Source: UBA4246 sp045113695
Lineage (GTDB): Bacteria; Bacillota; Clostridia; Christensenellales; Aristaeellaceae
Assembly (NCBI GenBank): GCA_045113695.1
Contig: JBGUJG010000130.1
Location: 33,902-97,901, forward strand
Direction of reading: 5' to 3'
DNA: 64,000 bases
Below are positions 17,384 through 25,477 of the stretch, in pieces. Under the pieces are notes generated by a model. That model did not search any database and was not told where the DNA came from. It saw only the letters and a program-made list of their open reading frames with translations. The stretch's first letter is position 1; each line of letters starts with the position of its first letter. The position numbers and the translations under genes were made by a program.

Positions 17384-17698
17384 TTACGCCTCCCTCAGCG
17401 CTTTTTCACCGTTGTCCGCCAGCTCCCGCAGGCGGGTCACTTCCCGGATGAGAATCAATCTGCCTTTTTCCGTCAGCACGTATTCTTTCCGCCGGCTGCC
17501 GTCTTCTACCGGCAGCGGAAGGATCCACCCCTTGTCGCACAGGGCGTTCAGCGCCCCGTACAGGGTGCCCGCCGCCAGACGGACCCTCCCCCGGCTCATT
17601 TCCTCCGTCCACTGCATGATGCCGTAGCCGTGCTGCGGCGAGACCAGGGACAGCAGGATGTAATACGTGGATTCCGTCAAGGCCGCCGAATCCGCCAT
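17384..17698 (-). CDS. PadR-family transcriptional regulator
   Basis: A 104-residue winged-helix repressor: TESTYYILLSLVSPQHGYGIMQWTE at the start, then GRVRLAAGTLYGALNALCDKGWI (recognition helix region) and the KEYVLTEKGRLIL wing. It is first in the operon with DUF2812 and a small membrane protein, and is preceded by GGAGGTG. Palindromes downstream of its promoter suggest autoregulation. The inducer is unknown. Confidence 0.88.
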   Translation of the reverse strand: MADSAALTESTYYILLSLVSPQHGYGIMQWTEEMSRGRVRLAAGTLYGALNALCDKGWILPLPVEDGSRRKEYVLTEKGRLILIREVTRLRELADNGEKALREA

Positions 17699-17719
17699 CT
17701 GCTCACCTCCATCGTGAAC

Positions 17720-17780
17720 CGATATATCGTCGTTCGATATATCGTGATGCTATTATATCGTCTCCCGATATATTTGTCAA
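17720..17780 (-). promoter_or_regulatory. Consensus promoter and PadR-type operators
   Basis: On the minus strand a perfect TTGACA (17775-17780) and perfect TATAAT (17752-17757) are separated by 17 nt. Two identical 10-bp palindromes CGATATATCG lie at 17720-17729 and 17735-17744, 15 bp apart and just downstream of the -10. A related inverted repeat (TATATCG-5-CGATATA, 17754-17772) overlaps the spacer and -10. The arrangement fits repression by the adjacent PadR protein. Confidence 0.8.
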
Positions 17781-17811
17781 GAATATTTTTTATTATTTTT
17801 CAATTATATTA

Positions 17812-17861
17812 TTGACACTGTGTCATTTTAGCATTATACTGTCAATAATGACACAGTGTCA
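17812..17861 (+). promoter_or_regulatory. TetR operon promoter with two operator palindromes
   Basis: TTGACA (17812-17817), 17-nt spacer and TATACT (17835-17840). Two 13-bp palindromes TGACAC-n-GTGTCA at 17813-17825 (overlapping the -35) and 17849-17861 (downstream of the start point) are spaced 36 bp centre to centre. This is the expected layout for autorepression by the TetR protein encoded at 17886. Confidence 0.82.
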
Positions 17862-17885
17862 TTTAAAATTCAAGGAGGTGTACGG

Positions 17886-18509
17886 ATGTCCAGAGGTTCG
17901 CCGCAGCTGAAAGAGGCCCGGAAAGACGAGATCATCAGCGCCTGCGCCACCCTGTATGAGACGCACGGATTCAAAGAAATCACCCTGAAAGACATCGGGG
18001 CGGCCACCACCCTGACCCGGACCGGTATCTATCTGTATTTCCAGACGAAAGAAGAAATCTTCCTGGCGCTGCTGGGCAGGGAGTATGATGCCTGGGCGGA
18101 AGAGATGCGGGCTGTGATGGCCCGGGAAGAAGCGATGCCCCGGGAAGCGGTGGCGGATATGCTGGCCCGGACGCTGACGGATCATCCCCGGCTTCTGCGG
18201 CTGCTGTCCATGAACCTGTATGAAATGGAGGCCAACTCCCGCCCGGAAAGGCTGGCGGAATTCAAGGTCTCCTTCGGCACGTCCCTGAAAACGGTGGAGG
18301 AGATGATCCAAAAGTATCTGCCGGAGATGGACGGCGCGGACAGGCAAAGATTCCTGTATGCCTTCTTCCCGTTTATTTACGGCATTTATCCCTATACCAG
18401 TGTGACGGAAAAGCAGCGGACCGCTATGGAGCAGGCGGGGATCCCCTATGCCTACCAGTCCGCATACGACCTGACGTATCACTGTCTGATCCAATTGCTG
18501 AAGGAGTGA
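17886..18509 (+). CDS. TetR/AcrR-family transcriptional regulator
   Basis: A 207-residue repressor with an N-terminal TetR helix-turn-helix (ETHGFKEITLKDIGAATTLT followed by GIYLYFQTKEEIFLALL) and an all-helical ligand domain with the LxxxLYEMEANSRPERLAEF segment seen in the TetR_C_21-like group. The ATG at 17886 follows AAGGAGGTG with 5-nt spacing. It heads an operon of redox and membrane genes and probably controls its own promoter through the two TGACAC palindromes. Confidence 0.88.
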   Translation: MSRGSPQLKEARKDEIISACATLYETHGFKEITLKDIGAATTLTRTGIYLYFQTKEEIFLALLGREYDAWAEEMRAVMAREEAMPREAVADMLARTLTDHPRLLRLLSMNLYEMEANSRPERLAEFKVSFGTSLKTVEEMIQKYLPEMDGADRQRFLYAFFPFIYGIYPYTSVTEKQRTAMEQAGIPYAYQSAYDLTYHCLIQLLKE

Positions 18510-18514
18510 GGAAT

Positions 18515-19552
18515 ATGAAATACACCAGTCTCGGAAAAACAGATCTCTCCGTCTCCCGCATCTGCATGGGCTGCATGGGCTTTGGCGACGCGGGCCGCGG
18601 CCAGCACAGCTGGACGCTGGACGAGGCGCATTCCCGGGAGATCATCCGCCACGGACTGGAAAACGGGATCAATTTCTTTGATACCGCCATCGCCTACCAG
18701 AGCGGCACCAGCGAGCAGTTTGTGGGCAGGGCGCTGCGGGATTTCGCAAAGCGTGACGAGGTGGTGGTTGCCACCAAGTTCCTGCCCCGCACGCAGGAGG
18801 AAATCGAAAGCGGCGTCACCGGGCAGCAGCACATTGAGCGCATGATCAGCAAGAGCCTGCAGAACCTCGGCATGGACTATGTGGACCTGTACATCTATCA
18901 CATGTGGGACTTTCAGACGCCCATCGAAGACATCCTGTACGGACTGAACCGGGTCGTTCTGGCGGGCAAGGCGCGGTACATCAGCATTTCCAACTGCTTT
19001 GCCTGGCAGCTGGCCAAGGCAAACGCCATCGCGGACCGGGAAGGCTGGGCCAGGTTCATCTCCGTGCAGGGGCATTACAACCTGATCTTCCGGGAGGAGG
19101 AACGGGAGATGGTGCCCTACTGCCTGGAGGAAGGCATCGCCCTGACGCCGTACAGCGCGCTGGCCTCCGGGCGGCTTTCCAGAAAGCCCGGTGAAACCTC
19201 CGCCCGGCTGGAACAGGACGCCTACGCCAGGTTCAAGTATGACGCCACCTCCCAGCAGGACGGCGTGATCATCGGGCGGGTGGCCGAACTGGCGGAAAAG
19301 CGCGGCGTATCCATGACCGAAATTGCCCTGGCCTGGCTGCTGACCAAAGCGGACGCCCCCGTGGTCGGGGCCACGAAATTCCATCATGTGGACGGGGCGG
19401 CCAAAGCCACGGAACTGGACCTGACGGAAGAGGAAACCGCTTACCTGGAAGAACCCTATGTCCCCCATGCCCTGGCCGGGGTGATGGCGCAGAACAAACC
19501 GGCCGGTGCGAAGGAAAAGCGCCCCTGGTTCACCGGGGATCAGAAGATTTGA
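18515..19552 (+). CDS. Aldo/keto reductase
   Basis: A 345-residue NADPH-dependent oxidoreductase of the YajO/IolS-like AKR group with a TIM-barrel fold. The catalytic tetrad is visible: Asp and Tyr in NFFDTAIAYQSG, Lys in VVVATKFLPR and His in DLYIYHMWD. The C-terminal part has GVSMTEIALAWLL and PVVGATKFHHVDGA, the cofactor-phosphate contact region. The start ATG 18515 uses the AAGGAG that overlaps the TetR stop codon (8-nt spacing). The natural carbonyl substrate is unknown. Confidence 0.9.
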   Translation: MKYTSLGKTDLSVSRICMGCMGFGDAGRGQHSWTLDEAHSREIIRHGLENGINFFDTAIAYQSGTSEQFVGRALRDFAKRDEVVVATKFLPRTQEEIESGVTGQQHIERMISKSLQNLGMDYVDLYIYHMWDFQTPIEDILYGLNRVVLAGKARYISISNCFAWQLAKANAIADREGWARFISVQGHYNLIFREEEREMVPYCLEEGIALTPYSALASGRLSRKPGETSARLEQDAYARFKYDATSQQDGVIIGRVAELAEKRGVSMTEIALAWLLTKADAPVVGATKFHHVDGAAKATELDLTEEETAYLEEPYVPHALAGVMAQNKPAGAKEKRPWFTGDQKI

Positions 19553-19569
19553 ACGAGGAGGAAAGCACC

Positions 19570-20565
19570 ATGAAACGCATGATTTCCATCACCCTTGCCC
19601 TGCTGCTTCTCAGCGGGTTCCCCGCCTTATCCGAAACCCTGACCACCAACGGCGGCGTAACGCTGGGCGCCGCTGACCTTCCTTACTGTACAGCTGATGC
19701 CGGCGCGCCCATGGTATATTTTATCCCGGACATCTCTCCTGAAAGCCTGGTGAAGATCTACGAAGCGCTGGGTGTCCGTCTGCCCGGCAAAGCAGGCGTC
19801 AAAATGTCCACCGGCGAGAGCGAACGCAGCAATTACCTGCGTCCGGAACTGATCGCAGATCTTGTCCATCTGGTGAACGGCACCATCGTGGAGTGCAACA
19901 CCGCCTACGGCGGAAACCGTGCTTCCACCGCCCTGCACCGCCAGCAGGCAAAGGACAACGGCCTGCTGGACGTGGCGGCGCTGGACATCCTGGACGAGGA
20001 GGGCAGCATGGAACTCCCCATCCCGGGCGGCAGACGCATCAGCGTGGATTATGTGGGCAGCCACTTCGCCGACTATGATTCCTTCCTCGTACTGACCCAT
20101 TTCAAGGGCCACGCCATGGCGGGCTTCGGCGGGGCGATCAAAAACATCTCCATCGGCTTCGGGTCCTCCATGGGCAAGGTGTGGATCCATTCCGGCGGTA
20201 CGAAAACGAGCGGCGGCATCTGGGGCGAGCAGGACCCCTTCCTGGAAGCCATGGCCGACGCCGCCAAAGGCGTGAACGACGCCATGGGGGAAAACATCGT
20301 CTATATCAGCGTGCTGAACCGCCTGTCGGTGGACTGCGACTGTGACGGTGATCCCGCTGAACCGGACATGCATGACATCGGGATCCTGGCCTCCACCGAC
20401 CCCCTGGCCGTCGACCAGGCGGCCATCGACCTGGTGTACGCGATGCCTGACAGCGCCTCCCTGATCCGCCGCATCGAAAGCCGCAACGGCCTGCACACGC
20501 TGGAAGCTGGCGAAGAAAACGGACTGGGCAGCCGGAATTACCGGCTGACTGTCATCGGAGAATAA
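19570..20565 (+). CDS. Exported DUF362 domain protein
   Basis: A 331-residue protein with a signal peptide (MKRMISITLALLLLSGFPA) and a DUF362 domain covering most of the mature part: KMSTGES, NGTIVECNTAYGGNRAS, DSFLVLTHFKGHAMAGFGGAIKNISIGF and the late STDPLAVDQAAIDLVY. Cytoplasmic DUF362 proteins often carry a ferredoxin domain; here none is present and the domain is exported, although a CDCDGDPAEP Asp/Cys segment is seen. Biochemical function of DUF362 is unsettled. The 17-nt gap to the AKR gene contains GAGGAGG. Confidence 0.8.
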   Translation: MKRMISITLALLLLSGFPALSETLTTNGGVTLGAADLPYCTADAGAPMVYFIPDISPESLVKIYEALGVRLPGKAGVKMSTGESERSNYLRPELIADLVHLVNGTIVECNTAYGGNRASTALHRQQAKDNGLLDVAALDILDEEGSMELPIPGGRRISVDYVGSHFADYDSFLVLTHFKGHAMAGFGGAIKNISIGFGSSMGKVWIHSGGTKTSGGIWGEQDPFLEAMADAAKGVNDAMGENIVYISVLNRLSVDCDCDGDPAEPDMHDIGILASTDPLAVDQAAIDLVYAMPDSASLIRRIESRNGLHTLEAGEENGLGSRNYRLTVIGE

Positions 20566-20568
20566 GCC

Positions 20569-21477
20569 ATGCGGGACTGGATCCAGAGGGAAGCCGTCTA
20601 TCTGTGGTATTACCTGGACATCCAGATCCGGCAGATCGCGCCGTACTGGGCGCTGGGCATCGTGCTGGGCAGCGCGGTGTCGGTGTTCGGAAAGAAGTAC
20701 ATCCACGGGGCTTTCGCGAAGATCGGCCGGAAAAAAATGGGCTGTCTGGGCGTGATTCCCGCCAGTCTTCTGGGCATTGCTTCACCCCTGTGCATGTACG
20801 GCACCATCCCCATTGCCGCCTCTTTTTCGGAGCAGGGTGTACAGGATGATTATCTGGCCGCCTTCATGATGAGCAGCATTCTGCTCAATCCCCAGCTGAT
20901 CTTTTACAGCGCTGCTTTAGGGCGGACAGCGGTGATCATCCGCTGTGTCAGCTGCTTCCTATGCGGCTGCGCGGCAGGCTGGCTGGTCCGCCTGCTGTAC
21001 AGCGGGCGGGGAAAACGGTTCTTTGACTTTTCCGGCTTTCAGGAAGGCCGGAATCGGGACACCGACCTGAACCTGCTGAAGCGTTTCATCAAAAACGTCG
21101 GACGCAACATCAGGGCCACCGGCCCCATGTTTGCCCTGGGTATCCTGCTGACAGCCCTATACCAGATCCATGTGCCGGAAGACTTTGTCAGCGGCCTGTT
21201 CGGCAAAAACAGCGGTTTCGGCGTCCTGATGGCCGCGACGATCGGCGTGCCGGTGTACATGTGCGGGGGCGGCACCATCCCGCTGCTGCAGCAATGGCTG
21301 CTGGACGGCATGAGCATGGGCAGCGCCACGGCCTTCATGATCACCGGCCCTTCCACCAAGATCACCAACCTGGGCGCGGTGAAGATCGTGCTGGGCTGGA
21401 AAAGGTTCATCATCTATCTGGCTTTCGTGATGCTGTTTTCTCTGGCCACCGGCCTTCTGGTGGACTTCATCATCTGA
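20569..21477 (+). CDS. ArsP/DUF318-type permease
   Basis: A 302-residue polytopic protein of the permease family PF03773 (ArsP_1-like). It has two inverted halves, each with a Gly-rich helix and a short conserved motif: SLLGIASPLCMYGTIPIAA in the first and ATIGVPVYMCGGGTIPLLQ in the second, then MITGPSTKITNLGAVK. ArsP exports organoarsenicals; many relatives have unknown substrates. The conserved Cys residues in both halves are notable. It begins 3 nt after the DUF362 stop codon. Confidence 0.82.
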   Translation: MRDWIQREAVYLWYYLDIQIRQIAPYWALGIVLGSAVSVFGKKYIHGAFAKIGRKKMGCLGVIPASLLGIASPLCMYGTIPIAASFSEQGVQDDYLAAFMMSSILLNPQLIFYSAALGRTAVIIRCVSCFLCGCAAGWLVRLLYSGRGKRFFDFSGFQEGRNRDTDLNLLKRFIKNVGRNIRATGPMFALGILLTALYQIHVPEDFVSGLFGKNSGFGVLMAATIGVPVYMCGGGTIPLLQQWLLDGMSMGSATAFMITGPSTKITNLGAVKIVLGWKRFIIYLAFVMLFSLATGLLVDFII

Positions 21478-21494
21478 AAAAGGAGAATCTCGCA

Positions 21495-22253
21495 ATGAAG
21501 GAAAAGATCGTACAGACAGCGGGCAGGCAGCAGCTGGGCGGATTCGCGCCGATGTTTGCCCATCTCAACGACGACGTACTGTTCGGGGAAGTGTGGAACG
21601 GGGACGCCATCAGCATCAAGACCCGATGCATCATCACCGTGGTTGCCCTGATGGCGTCCGGCATCACGGACGCGTCGCTGACCTATCACCTGCAGAATGC
21701 CAAAGCCCATGGAGTAACAAAGGAAGAAATCGCCGCCATCATCACCCATGCAACAATGTATGTCGGCTGGCCCAAGGGCTGGGCGGTGTTCCGGCTGGCG
21801 AAGGAAGTCTGGCATGAAACAGAGCCTGCGCTGACAGAGAAAGACCGGTATCAGAACAGCATCTTCTTCCCCATCGGCCAGCCCAACGACGCCTACGCCC
21901 GGTACTTTGTCGGGCAGAGCTGGCTGGCGCCGGTGTCCACGGCCCAGATCCCCGTGTTCAACGTGACGTTTGAGCCGGGCTGCCGCAACAACTGGCACAT
22001 TCATCATGCCGCCAAGGGCGGCGGACAGATGCTGATCTGCGTCGGCGGACGCGGGTATTATCAGGAATGGGGAAAGGATCCCGTCGAACTGAAGCCCGGC
22101 GACTGCGTGAATATTCCGGCAGGGGTCAAGCACTGGCACGGCGCCGCGCCGGACAGCTGGTTCAGCCACCTGGCCGTTGAAGTGCCCGGCGAAGACGCCC
22201 GGGCCGAATGGCTGGAAGCCGTTTCCGATGAAGTGTATTCAAAACTGAAATAA
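21495..22253 (+). CDS. Carboxymuconolactone decarboxylase-cupin fusion protein
   Basis: A 252-residue two-domain protein. Residues about 15-105 are a CMD/AhpD-like helical domain (NGDAISIKTRCIITVVALMASG, YHLQNAKAHGVTKEEIAAIITHATMYVGWPKGWA); the CxxC of peroxidase-active AhpD is missing, with a lone Cys in TRCII. Residues about 145-235 are a cupin with metal ligands in NNWHIHHAAKGGGQ, GDCVNIPAGVKHWHG. CMD-cupin fusions are known, often annotated as possible 4-carboxymuconolactone decarboxylases, but function is uncertain. RBS AAGGAG precedes the ATG. Confidence 0.87.
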   Translation: MKEKIVQTAGRQQLGGFAPMFAHLNDDVLFGEVWNGDAISIKTRCIITVVALMASGITDASLTYHLQNAKAHGVTKEEIAAIITHATMYVGWPKGWAVFRLAKEVWHETEPALTEKDRYQNSIFFPIGQPNDAYARYFVGQSWLAPVSTAQIPVFNVTFEPGCRNNWHIHHAAKGGGQMLICVGGRGYYQEWGKDPVELKPGDCVNIPAGVKHWHGAAPDSWFSHLAVEVPGEDARAEWLEAVSDEVYSKLK

Positions 22254-22274
22254 AGAAATAGAGAGGAAAACAAG

Positions 22275-22841
22275 ATGAAAAAGTTTCTTTCGCTGATGCT
22301 CTGCCTGCCGCTGCTGATTTCTTGCTGCTGCGCTGCCGCTGAGGAGGCGGCCCCTCAGAGCCATATCCTGGTCGTCTATTTCTCCGCCACCGGCACCACC
22401 AAAGGCGTAGCGGAGAAGCTGGCCGAAGGGCTGTCCGCCGATCTTTACGAAATCGTACCGGAAGATCCCTATACCGCCGCGGACCTCAACTACAATGACC
22501 GGAAGAGCCGCACCTCCGTCGAAACCGATGATCCGTCCTGCCGCCCGGCCATCGCGGGCGAGCTGCCCGATCTGACAGGTTACGACACCGTGTTCATCGG
22601 CTATCCCATCTGGTGGGGAGACGTGCCGCGCATTGTTTCCAGTTTTGTGGAGCATGTTGACCTGACGGACAAGACGATCGCCGTGTTTTTCACCTCCGGC
22701 AGCAGCGGCCTTGGCAGCAGCATGAAGCACCTGGAACAGCAGGCCGGCGCCGGCACCTGGCTGGAAGGCAGACGCTTCACCGGCCGCACCACCGCGGAGG
22801 AACTGACAGGCTGGGCCAAAGGGCTGGGCATTAAACCCTGA
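22275..22841 (+). CDS. Exported flavodoxin
   Basis: A 188-residue protein with an N-terminal hydrophobic export segment ending LLISCCCAAAEEAA, which contains a lipobox-like ISC, so it may be a lipoprotein. The remainder is a flavodoxin: VVYFSATGTTKGVAEKLAE (FMN phosphate loop), YPIWWGDVPRIVSSFVE (isoalloxazine contact) and FFTSGSSGLGSSM. Exported flavodoxins of this type sit with AKR and CMD-cupin genes in many anaerobes. It is the last gene of the TetR operon. Confidence 0.85.
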   Translation: MKKFLSLMLCLPLLISCCCAAAEEAAPQSHILVVYFSATGTTKGVAEKLAEGLSADLYEIVPEDPYTAADLNYNDRKSRTSVETDDPSCRPAIAGELPDLTGYDTVFIGYPIWWGDVPRIVSSFVEHVDLTDKTIAVFFTSGSSGLGSSMKHLEQQAGAGTWLEGRRFTGRTTAEELTGWAKGLGIKP

Positions 22842-22918
22842 GGAGCAAAAACAGAATATGAAAAAGGGCTTCCGCCTCGCCGCCGGACAGGCCGGCAGGT
22901 GCAAAAGTCCCTGAAGTG

Positions 22919-22954
22919 AGGCCTCTTCCTGGCTGTATACGCCGGGAGAGGCCT
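22919..22954 (+). terminator. Hairpin downstream of the TetR operon
   Basis: AGGCCTCTTCC pairs with GGGAGAGGCCT (one G-T pair), a strong 11-bp stem about 78 nt after the flavodoxin stop. The following GTTATGATGATTCTT is only weakly T-rich, so terminator function is likely but not certain. Confidence 0.5.
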
Positions 22955-23079
22955 GTTATGATGATTCTTAAAAAAGCGCTGTGCGGCGCAGCAGCGCGGA
23001 GCGAAACGACAGTCTGACCGGTCCGGACTCCTGGGCTGGATACCAGCCGGAAAGCCGGCGCATTTTCCGGGTCCAAGCG

Positions 23080-23676
23080 TCACTCCAGCTCCGCCCCTTC
23101 GGAAATCTCGTCCAGGGTCAGGCCGAAGGAAGGAACGCATTCGTTCATAAAGTCCCGGACCTCCGGCAGGCTGATCCGGTCAATGGACGCCCGGATGGAG
23201 GCGGCGGCTTTATCAAACTCCAGGTTGCCGGCTTTTTTCTCCTCCACGCACTTGATGTAGGCGCTGATCTTATCGGCTGCCTTGACCAGCTTCCATTCGG
23301 CCGTCGTTTCATCGTGCTGGATCAGCGGGCGGTACTCCTCCCGGAGGTCCTCGGGCAGCATCGACAGCAGTTTTTCGTTCGCGATCTGTTCGAGCCGGCC
23401 GTATTCCTGACGGATGGCCGGGTTATTGTGCTTGACGGGCGTCGGCATGTCGCCGGTGATTACCTCGCTGGCGTCGTGATACAGGGCCAGGGCCATCACA
23501 TAGCCAGGGTCGTACTGCCCGCCGTAGCGGGTATTGGCGATCAGCGCCAGCGCGTGGGCGATCATCGCGGCCTGCTGGGCGTGTTCGGTATCATTCTCCG
23601 GCCGGGTGTTTCTCATCAGCCCCCAGCGGCTGATATACTTCATGCGGTTGATGTAGGCAAAAAAATGAAATGACAT
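23080..23676 (-). CDS. HD-domain 5'-deoxynucleotidase, YfbR-like
   Basis: A 198-residue HD phosphohydrolase. Metal ligands are visible as ENDTEHAQQAAMIAHAL, ALYHDASEVITGD (HD pair) and the later KAADKISAYIKC Asp. The order and spacing resemble YfbR, which removes phosphate from deoxynucleoside 5'-monophosphates. The ATG 23676 (MSFHFFAYINRMKYI start) is preceded by GAGAGG; an in-frame ATG at 23697 is possible but weaker. It appears to stand alone downstream of the peptidoglycan-binding gene. Confidence 0.82.
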   Translation of the reverse strand: MSFHFFAYINRMKYISRWGLMRNTRPENDTEHAQQAAMIAHALALIANTRYGGQYDPGYVMALALYHDASEVITGDMPTPVKHNNPAIRQEYGRLEQIANEKLLSMLPEDLREEYRPLIQHDETTAEWKLVKAADKISAYIKCVEEKKAGNLEFDKAAASIRASIDRISLPEVRDFMNECVPSFGLTLDEISEGAELE

Positions 23677-23701
23677 GGCGGATCCTCTCTGTTTCACTGA
23701 A

Positions 23702-23730
23702 AAGCCGCGCGGCGGACTGCCGCGCGGCTT
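23702..23730 (-). terminator. Terminator hairpin after the peptidoglycan-binding gene
   Basis: A perfect 12-bp inverted repeat (AAGCCGCGCGGC and its complement, 5-nt loop) followed on the minus strand by TTTTCAG. It lies 17 nt after the stop of the gene at 23747-25156. Confidence 0.7.
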
Positions 23731-23746
23731 ATGTGCTGTCAGTTGA

Positions 23747-25156
23747 TTACAGGTTGTAGCCCAGACGGTACTGGATGCGGGAGTAGGTCTCGGTGCCGAC
23801 GATGCCGTCCACCTTCAGGCCTTCACGGCGCTGGAAGGTTCTGACAGCCTGTTCCGTGGTGTAGCCGAACTTGCCGTCGTCATCCCACTCGTTGAGGTAG
23901 CCCAGCTTGATCAGCTTCTGCTGCAGGGCCTTGACGGCCGTGCCCCAGCTGCCGCGCTGCAGCCTCGTGCTGCCGATGATGACTTCGCTGGTGGCGTCCA
24001 CGTAGGGCTCGGTCACCTGCTCGCTCTGGGTCTCGGTCAGGGCGCGGAGGTAAGGCCAGGTCTGCGGGCCGACTTTGCCGTCGATCTTCAGATGCTTGTC
24101 GCGCTGGAGACGCTTGACCGCATTCTCCATCAGGACACCGAAGACGCCGTCCTGCACACCGGTATAGTAACCGCCGGCGATCAGGTACATCTGAGCAAGA
24201 CGGACGCTTGCGCCGTGGCTGCCCAGGGACAGGGTCGCGGGATAGTAGGTATCTTCCGTGATGTTGTCGGGATCCATCGCTTCGTCCGCCTGCTGCGCCA
24301 CCAGGGTATTGGTGGACCACATGTAGCGGCGGGACGCTGCGTCGGCCTGACCGGTCACGCTGACGCCGTTGTTGGCCTGCAGACGCTTGAGGGCGTTCTT
24401 GGTCGCCAGATCGAAGTAGCCGTTGCTGACATCGCCGGGTTCGGGATCGGACCGGACGGCGGAAGAGGGCAGGTACTGCAGGGAGATCAGGCGGAGCTTC
24501 AGGATGTAGACGTCATAGCCGCGCATGCCCATGTACAGGGTCCTGCGGGGAGCCTTGCTGGAGCTGAAATAAGTGGAAGGATTGCTGTTCAGCGCGTTGT
24601 AGGTCTTTTCGCCGACGACGCCGTCCACGCTCAGGCCGACAGACTGCTGGAAGCTCTTGACGCCCGCGATGGTGGCGGAATCATATTCGCCGGAGATGGG
24701 GCCGTTATAGTTGTAGAAAACACGGAGCCTGCGCTGTACGTTGCGGACCTGCTCACCCTTGGTGCCGGGGCGGATGGTCTGGAAGTCGATATCAGACTTA
24801 TGGACGCTGTCGTCCGCGGCCAGGGCATACCAGGTATTGGCGCCGATCTTGCCGTCCACGTTCAGGTTGTTGCGGCGCTGGAAGTTCAGGATCGCGTTCC
24901 TGGTGTTCGTGCCGAAGATGCCGTCAATGCTGCCGGAATAATAGCCGTAGTACTTGAGCCTGACCTGCATGTAGGCGATATCCAGCTCGCCGTCAGGGAA
25001 CTCCACTTCGTCCGTATCATCCCGCATCCCTTTGTAGAGCATATGATCATAGGTGCCCTTGGGATTGACATAAATTGTCTTGGGTTTGGCAAAAGCCGCT
25101 GTACTGGACATCAGGATAATCACCGCCAGCATCAGCGAAATAAATTTCTTACTCAT
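23747..25156 (-). CDS. Secreted protein with five peptidoglycan-binding repeats
   Basis: A 469-residue exported protein with a signal peptide (FISLMLAVIILMSSTAAFA). At least five PG_binding_1-type modules follow, recognisable by their closing lines: GIFGTNTRNAILNFQRRNNL, GEYDSATIAGVKSFQQSVGL, GYFDLATKNALKRLQANNGV, GVFGVLMENAVKRLQRDKHL and GKFGYTTEQAVRTFQRREGL. No hydrolase or peptidase domain is present, so it is probably a wall-associated structural or scaffolding protein. The ATG 25156 has AAGGAGG upstream; an in-frame ATG at 25216 does not. Confidence 0.85.
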   Translation of the reverse strand: MSKKFISLMLAVIILMSSTAAFAKPKTIYVNPKGTYDHMLYKGMRDDTDEVEFPDGELDIAYMQVRLKYYGYYSGSIDGIFGTNTRNAILNFQRRNNLNVDGKIGANTWYALAADDSVHKSDIDFQTIRPGTKGEQVRNVQRRLRVFYNYNGPISGEYDSATIAGVKSFQQSVGLSVDGVVGEKTYNALNSNPSTYFSSSKAPRRTLYMGMRGYDVYILKLRLISLQYLPSSAVRSDPEPGDVSNGYFDLATKNALKRLQANNGVSVTGQADAASRRYMWSTNTLVAQQADEAMDPDNITEDTYYPATLSLGSHGASVRLAQMYLIAGGYYTGVQDGVFGVLMENAVKRLQRDKHLKIDGKVGPQTWPYLRALTETQSEQVTEPYVDATSEVIIGSTRLQRGSWGTAVKALQQKLIKLGYLNEWDDDGKFGYTTEQAVRTFQRREGLKVDGIVGTETYSRIQYRLGYNL

Positions 25157-25477
25157 GGAATCATCCTCCTTCGTTCCTTGGCTGGTAAGGAGATGATAAC
25201 ATAAATAGTTTTCCATTGTGTTACGTTCGTATTGAATTTGCAGGAAGTTTATGCAACATATGTAAACAGAACTTTGTCCGATTCTTTAATAGAATCGGAA
25301 AAGCGGAAACAAACCTTCCTTTCAGCTCCAGACCGTGCAATTTACTTGATCTATCAGCACAATCCGTATGCTTCCCGAGGTTTGCCTTTTCCCTCTTCCG
25401 CCGCTTTTCAGGACAAAAAGCCCGGAAATTGTGACGAAATTGATAACAAACCGGGGAAACTTCTGAACTCCTGCCGC
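25157..25477. other. Intergenic region with a small hairpin
   Basis: A 321-nt, comparatively AT-rich gap between two minus-strand genes. It holds an 8-bp perfect inverted repeat CCGATTCT-TTAAT-AGAATCGG at 25278-25298. No T-run follows it on the minus strand, so it is not a convincing terminator. No gene, RNA or clear promoter was recognised. Confidence 0.4.

Noticed and set aside
25278..25298. Hairpin considered as terminator of the aro operon
   Set aside because: It lies 180 nt from the gene end and lacks a T-run on the minus strand.
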